The position numbers and the translations under genes are program-made. A model generated the notes under the pieces. It was not told where the DNA came from. It saw only the letters and a program-made list of their open reading frames with translations, and ran no database searches. Shown here piece by piece: positions 61,153 through 64,000 of a DNA stretch of 64,000 bases (its first letter is position 1; each line of letters starts with the position of its first letter). Source of the DNA: Streptomyces sp. NBC_01276 (GTDB lineage: Bacteria > Actinomycetota > Actinomycetes > Streptomycetales > Streptomycetaceae); NCBI RefSeq assembly GCF_041435355.1, contig NZ_CP108442.1, positions 868,001 through 932,000 on the forward strand, in the 5' to 3' direction.

Positions 61153-62427
61153 TCAGCGGTCGGAGCTGAGGACCCTGCTGACGGTGTCCGAGGCCGTCTT
61201 GGCCGCCGCCGCGGCGTCCTGGCCGTTCAGGACGGCCGTCATGTACGCCTTGATGGGGTTCTTGGCCTCCACCTCGGCCCAGCGCGCGGACTTGGGGGTG
61301 GCCCGGCCCTGGGCGGCGCCGGGGGCCATGGCGGCGGCTCCGTCGTTGCCGGCGACGACGTGCGCGAGGGTGGTCTTGTTGGGGACGTAGCTCATCGTGC
61401 GGGCGAGTTCGGTCTGCCACTTCTCGCTGACCAGCGCCGTGATCAGGTCGACGGCGTGGGCGCGCTGCCCCGTCTTCTCCGGGATGATCAGGTCGGAGCC
61501 GCCGGTGAAGACGGCCCCGGGCTTCTCGGGGGTCTTGCCGGGTATGGGGAAGAAGCCGAGCTTGCCCTTGAGGGCGGGGTTGGCGGCCTCGATCTGGGCG
61601 GCCTGGCCGGGCGGGGCGATGATCTGGGCGACCTGGCCTCGGGCGAAGATCTCGGACTGCGGGGGCGTCTCCTCGTCGGCGCCCCTGGGTCCGTCGCCGA
61701 GGCCCTGGAGCTGCTTGTAGAAGTCCATTCCGGCGAGGGCGTTCCCGTCGTCGAGGGTGCCGACCCACTGGCCGCTGGTCTCCACGGCGAGGTCGCCGCC
61801 CTCGTCCCAGATGAACCCGGCGAGGACGTACCAGTTCTGGCCGGGCAGGTAGATGCCCTGCTGGTCGCCCTTGTCGAGCTTCTGGGTGTCGGCGATCCAC
61901 TCCTGGCGGCTCTTGGGCGGGGTCTTGATCCCGGCGCCCGCGAACAGGTCCTTGTTGTAGATGACCACCCGGTTGGCGGCGTACCACGGGACTCCGTACT
62001 GGGCGCCGTTGATGCTTCCGGGGTCGGAGAGGCCCTTGAGCCAGTCCTTGCTGCCCCATTCGCGCAGGCCCTCCAGGGTGAGCTCGGAGAGGCCGCCGGT
62101 CTCCACGTACTGGGCGACCTGGGTGTTGCCGACCTCGATGACGTCGGCGCTCTCCCCGCCCTTGCCGGCCAGGACGGCGTTGACCTTGTCGCCGATGCCC
62201 TTCCACTCCTGGATCTTCACGTCGAGGTTGATGCCGGGGTGCTGCTTCTCGAAGTCGGCGGTGAACTTCGCGATGAAGTCGTCGGAGGCGCTGCCCTTCA
62301 TCAGCCAGAGGGTCACCTTCTCGGAGCCGCCGCCCGAGCCGGCCGACTGGCCGCCGCAGCCGGTCAGTGCGGCGGCCGCCGCGAGGGCCGTACACACGGC
62401 GAGGAAGCGCGTCTTCACGAGGGTCAC
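61153..62427 (-). CDS. Extracellular sugar-binding lipoprotein (SBP_bac_1), orphan
   Basis: 424 residues from the GTG at 62427, with AGAAGG 8 bases upstream; upstream in-frame codons overlap the operator. The signal peptide ends with lipobox LTGC (Cys about 24). The mature part has KVTLWLMKGSASDDFIAKFTADFEKQHPGINLDVKI and QYGVPWYAANRVVIYNKDLFAGAGIKTPP, typical of family 1 sugar/oligosaccharide-binding proteins. No permease or ATPase gene is nearby; in Streptomyces such importers often share MsiK. The DasR-like site upstream suggests an amino-sugar or chitooligosaccharide ligand. Confidence 0.9.
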   Translation of the reverse strand: MTLVKTRFLAVCTALAAAAALTGCGGQSAGSGGGSEKVTLWLMKGSASDDFIAKFTADFEKQHPGINLDVKIQEWKGIGDKVNAVLAGKGGESADVIEVGNTQVAQYVETGGLSELTLEGLREWGSKDWLKGLSDPGSINGAQYGVPWYAANRVVIYNKDLFAGAGIKTPPKSRQEWIADTQKLDKGDQQGIYLPGQNWYVLAGFIWDEGGDLAVETSGQWVGTLDDGNALAGMDFYKQLQGLGDGPRGADEETPPQSEIFARGQVAQIIAPPGQAAQIEAANPALKGKLGFFPIPGKTPEKPGAVFTGGSDLIIPEKTGQRAHAVDLITALVSEKWQTELARTMSYVPNKTTLAHVVAGNDGAAAMAPGAAQGRATPKSARWAEVEAKNPIKAYMTAVLNGQDAAAAAKTASDTVSRVLSSDR

Positions 62428-62466
62428 GGGGGTCACCTTCTGGGGATGGATCTCAGATGGCTTGAA

Positions 62467-62482
62467 ATTGGCATAGACCAAT
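62467..62482. promoter_or_regulatory. DasR-like dre operator upstream of the sugar-binding lipoprotein gene
   Basis: ATTGGCATAGACCAAT is symmetric in its outer five bases and differs at only two central positions from ATTGGTCTAGACCAAT, a form of the DasR-responsive element. It lies 40 bases upstream of the lipoprotein start. On the minus strand TTGACC (62488-62493) may be the -35 box, so the site would overlap the promoter. Confidence 0.65.
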
Positions 62483-62591
62483 GGGTGGGTCAACCCCCTT
62501 TCACCCGGGACTGTTCACGCAAAGTTCGCGGACCCGGCCGTACTGGGGCACCGTGGAACAAGGCAACAGCGACGACTGGCGGGAGAGCACC

Positions 62592-62807
62592 GTGTCCAAC
62601 CACACCTACCGGGTGACCGAGATCGTCGGCACCTCCCACGAGGGCATCGATCAGGCCATCCGGAACGGTCTGGCCCGCGCGGGCCAGACCCTCCGGAACC
62701 TGGACTGGTTCGAGGTCACACAGATGCGCGGGCACATCGAGAACGGGCAGATCGCGCACTACCAGGTAGGGCTGAAGGTGGGCTTCCGCCTCGACGGCGA
62801 GGACTGA
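62592..62807 (+). CDS. Dodecin family flavin-binding protein
   Basis: 71 residues from GTG 62592 with GGGAGAG upstream. YRVTEIVGTSHEGIDQAIRNGLARAGQTLRNLDWFEVTQMRGHI and QIAHYQVGLKVGFRLD are the full dodecin pattern; the flavin-stacking Trp (LDWFEV) and the Gln of HYQVGLKV are present. Dodecamers store FMN or riboflavin derivatives. It diverges from the sugar-binding lipoprotein gene. Confidence 0.93.
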   Translation: MSNHTYRVTEIVGTSHEGIDQAIRNGLARAGQTLRNLDWFEVTQMRGHIENGQIAHYQVGLKVGFRLDGED

Positions 62808-62926
62808 CGGGCGCGGGAGCCCGGATCGACGGCGACGGCTGCGAGCACGACGAGGCCGCCGCGGGCGCGGGCGACGGGGGCGCGGGCGACGCGGTGGTTC
62901 CACCCGGGCAGGTCTGCGCGGGCAGG

Positions 62927-62971
62927 GCGGAGACGGGTGGGGCGGAGACGGGTGGGGCGGAGACGGGTGGG
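62927..62971. repeat. Tandem repeat, 3 x 15 bp
   Basis: Three exact copies of GCGGAGACGGGTGGG, with a degenerate fourth after it. The repeat lies in the 225-base gap between dodecin and the HAD phosphatase genes. No gene is supported there. Confidence 0.85.
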
Positions 62972-63032
62972 GCGCGGGTGAGTGGGGCGGAGGCGGCCGC
63001 CGCGGCGTGTGGCGGCCGTCGGCCGCCGGCGC

Positions 63033-63527
63033 TCAGGTGCGGCCCTCGCCCTCCTGGGCATCCTTGAGCTCCGGTGCCTCCGCCGCCCAGTCCGCGAGGA
63101 CCACCCGGAAGCCGGCCGCGCGGGCGGCCTGGCAGACGAGTTCGTCGTCGTCGACGAGCATGCGCACCTCTCGGCCCCGGGCGAGCCGCTGGAGCACCTC
63201 CAGCTTGGTCTGCCGGGCCGGCCGCCGGTCCTGGTTGCCGCGCATCCAGATCCGGCCCCCGGGCAGGCCGTGCCGGACCAGCCAGTCCTCGGTGTCGGCC
63301 CGGCACCGCTCCGGCCGGCCGGTCAGGTACACGACCTCGCAGTCGGCCGCGCTCTCCACCGCGAGCGCGATGCCTCGCGCCAGCGGGGGATCGGCCGGGG
63401 CCGCGCCGAAGAACCCCTCCCAGTCACGCGGCCGGCCTTCCAGGAAGTGCTGGCGGTGGCCGGTGTCCGCCAGGGTGTTGTCGATGTCGAACACGGCCAG
63501 CGGGCGGCGGGATGCAGTCTCGGTCAT
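63033..63527 (-). CDS. HAD-superfamily phosphatase
   Basis: 164 residues. Nucleophile motif AVFDIDNTLADT (Asp13, Asp15 region), motif II Thr in VVYLTGRPERCRADTEDWLVRHGLP, Lys in ARQTKLEVLQRLA, and acidic motif VRMLVDDDELVCQAARAAG. The arrangement resembles the phosphatase part of polynucleotide kinase-phosphatases and similar small HAD proteins. Cytoplasmic; substrate unknown. It diverges from the luciferase-like gene. Confidence 0.85.
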   Translation of the reverse strand: MTETASRRPLAVFDIDNTLADTGHRQHFLEGRPRDWEGFFGAAPADPPLARGIALAVESAADCEVVYLTGRPERCRADTEDWLVRHGLPGGRIWMRGNQDRRPARQTKLEVLQRLARGREVRMLVDDDELVCQAARAAGFRVVLADWAAEAPELKDAQEGEGRT

Positions 63528-63644
63528 GACGGCAGCGTAGGCGCCGCCACCGACAGCGGGAACCGAGCGGGCGGGACCGGCCCCGGAGGGGCTCCGGCCG
63601 TCCCGGGCCGGGAATCACCACCGGCGCCACGCGTTGAGACCGGT

Positions 63645-64000
63645 GTGATCACAAGAATCTCGATCCTGGACCGCTCCCGCACCCGCGAAGGGCACCCCGC
63701 CCCCGAGGCACTGCGCGACACCGTGGAACTTGCCCGGGCGGCGGAGGAGCTCGGCTACCACCGCTTCTGGGTGTCCGAGCACCACAGCGTGCCCGGGGTC
63801 GCGGGCTCCGCCCCCACCGTCCTGGCCGCCGCCGTGGCCGCCGCGACCCGGCGGATCCGGGTCGGCACCGGCGGGGTCATGCTGCCCAACCACCAGCCCC
63901 TGGTGGTCGCCGAACAGTTCGGGGTCCTGGAGGCGCTGTTCCCCGGCCGGATCGACATGGGCCTGGGCCGTTCGGTCGGCTTCACGGGCGGCATCCGCCG
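63645..64000 (+). CDS. Luciferase-like (LLM class) flavin oxidoreductase, 3' partial
   Basis: 118 codons visible from GTG 63645 (ITRISILDRSRTREGHPAPEAL); the gene runs off the window. ELGYHRFWVSEHHSVPGVAGSAPTVLAAAVAAATRRIRVGTGGVMLPNHQPLVVAEQFGVLEALFPGRIDMGLGRSVG is typical of the N-terminal half of MsnO8-type LLM oxidoreductases. They use FMN or F420; the end of the gene, needed to judge this, is outside. Confidence 0.9.
   Translation, partial: MITRISILDRSRTREGHPAPEALRDTVELARAAEELGYHRFWVSEHHSVPGVAGSAPTVLAAAVAAATRRIRVGTGGVMLPNHQPLVVAEQFGVLEALFPGRIDMGLGRSVGFTGGIR

Noticed and set aside
62716..63306. Minus-strand frames over the tandem repeat between dodecin and the HAD phosphatase
   Set aside because: Their products are repeats of Pro/Val/Ser/Ala or Arg/Leu/Pro generated by the 15-bp repeat, and they overlap two well-supported genes.

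Overview
The window is very GC-rich actinobacterial DNA and almost certainly comes from a Streptomyces or close relative. Supporting signs are strong G/C bias at third codon positions, many GTG starts and ATGA/GTGA overlaps, an ergothioneine operon (egtABCD), a DUF6230/DUF6114 operon, a DasR-like box, and small G5/C5 palindromic repeats of the kind scattered through Streptomyces chromosomes. No rRNA, tRNA, CRISPR array, complete insertion sequence or replication origin was recognised.

Bases 1 to about 32.6 kb look like the right-hand part of a nonribosomal peptide (NRPS) gene cluster. It opens inside a giant NRPS gene (five A-domain modules; the fourth carries an embedded methyltransferase; terminal thioesterase). 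MbtH, a cytochrome P450, an SRPBCC protein and a 62-residue protein of unknown function follow. A convergent operon on the minus strand encodes a complete oligopeptide-type ABC importer plus an FAD amine oxidoreductase; a DUF885 metallopeptidase-like gene diverges from it. Next come a DUF5132 protein, a second member of the 62-residue family translationally coupled to a type II thioesterase, a membrane-anchored alpha/beta hydrolase, and a second DUF5132 gene. A-domain pocket residues suggest the order unknown polar residue, Pro, Phe, N-methyl-Tyr (or beta-hydroxy-Tyr), Val-like. No pathway regulator lies in this part, so the cluster probably continues to the left.

From 32.6 to 34.5 kb there is a decayed boundary: a terminator, a frameshifted short-chain dehydrogenase pseudogene on the minus strand, and about 870 bases with no convincing gene.

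From 34.5 to 64 kb the content looks chromosomal: pirin, a TPR protein, an RlmG-like rRNA methyltransferase, a MerR regulator, the DUF6230/DUF6114/secreted-protein operon, a phosphoesterase, a disulfide reductase-like flavoprotein, thioredoxin, an aldehyde dehydrogenase, a thiolase, and a LacI regulator with a palindromic operator facing an MFS transporter remnant. Then come an amidase, a SnoaL-like protein, an I36 inhibitor-like protein, a secreted pyroglutamyl-peptidase homologue whose nucleophile Cys is Ser, a GH18 chitinase, a PemK/MazF-like toxin, a PARG-type hydrolase, egtABCD, an olsB/olsA-like pair, an orphan sugar-binding lipoprotein under a DasR-like site, dodecin, a HAD phosphatase and a truncated luciferase-like oxidoreductase.

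The observations most worth following are: (1) two paralogous pairs of small proteins (the 62/68-residue family and DUF5132) interleaved with the thioesterase II gene; (2) four in-frame palindromic repeats and three perfect 141-169 bp repeats inside the NRPS gene; (3) the Cys-to-Ser pyroglutamyl-peptidase; (4) the near-consensus DasR box on an orphan transporter lipoprotein.
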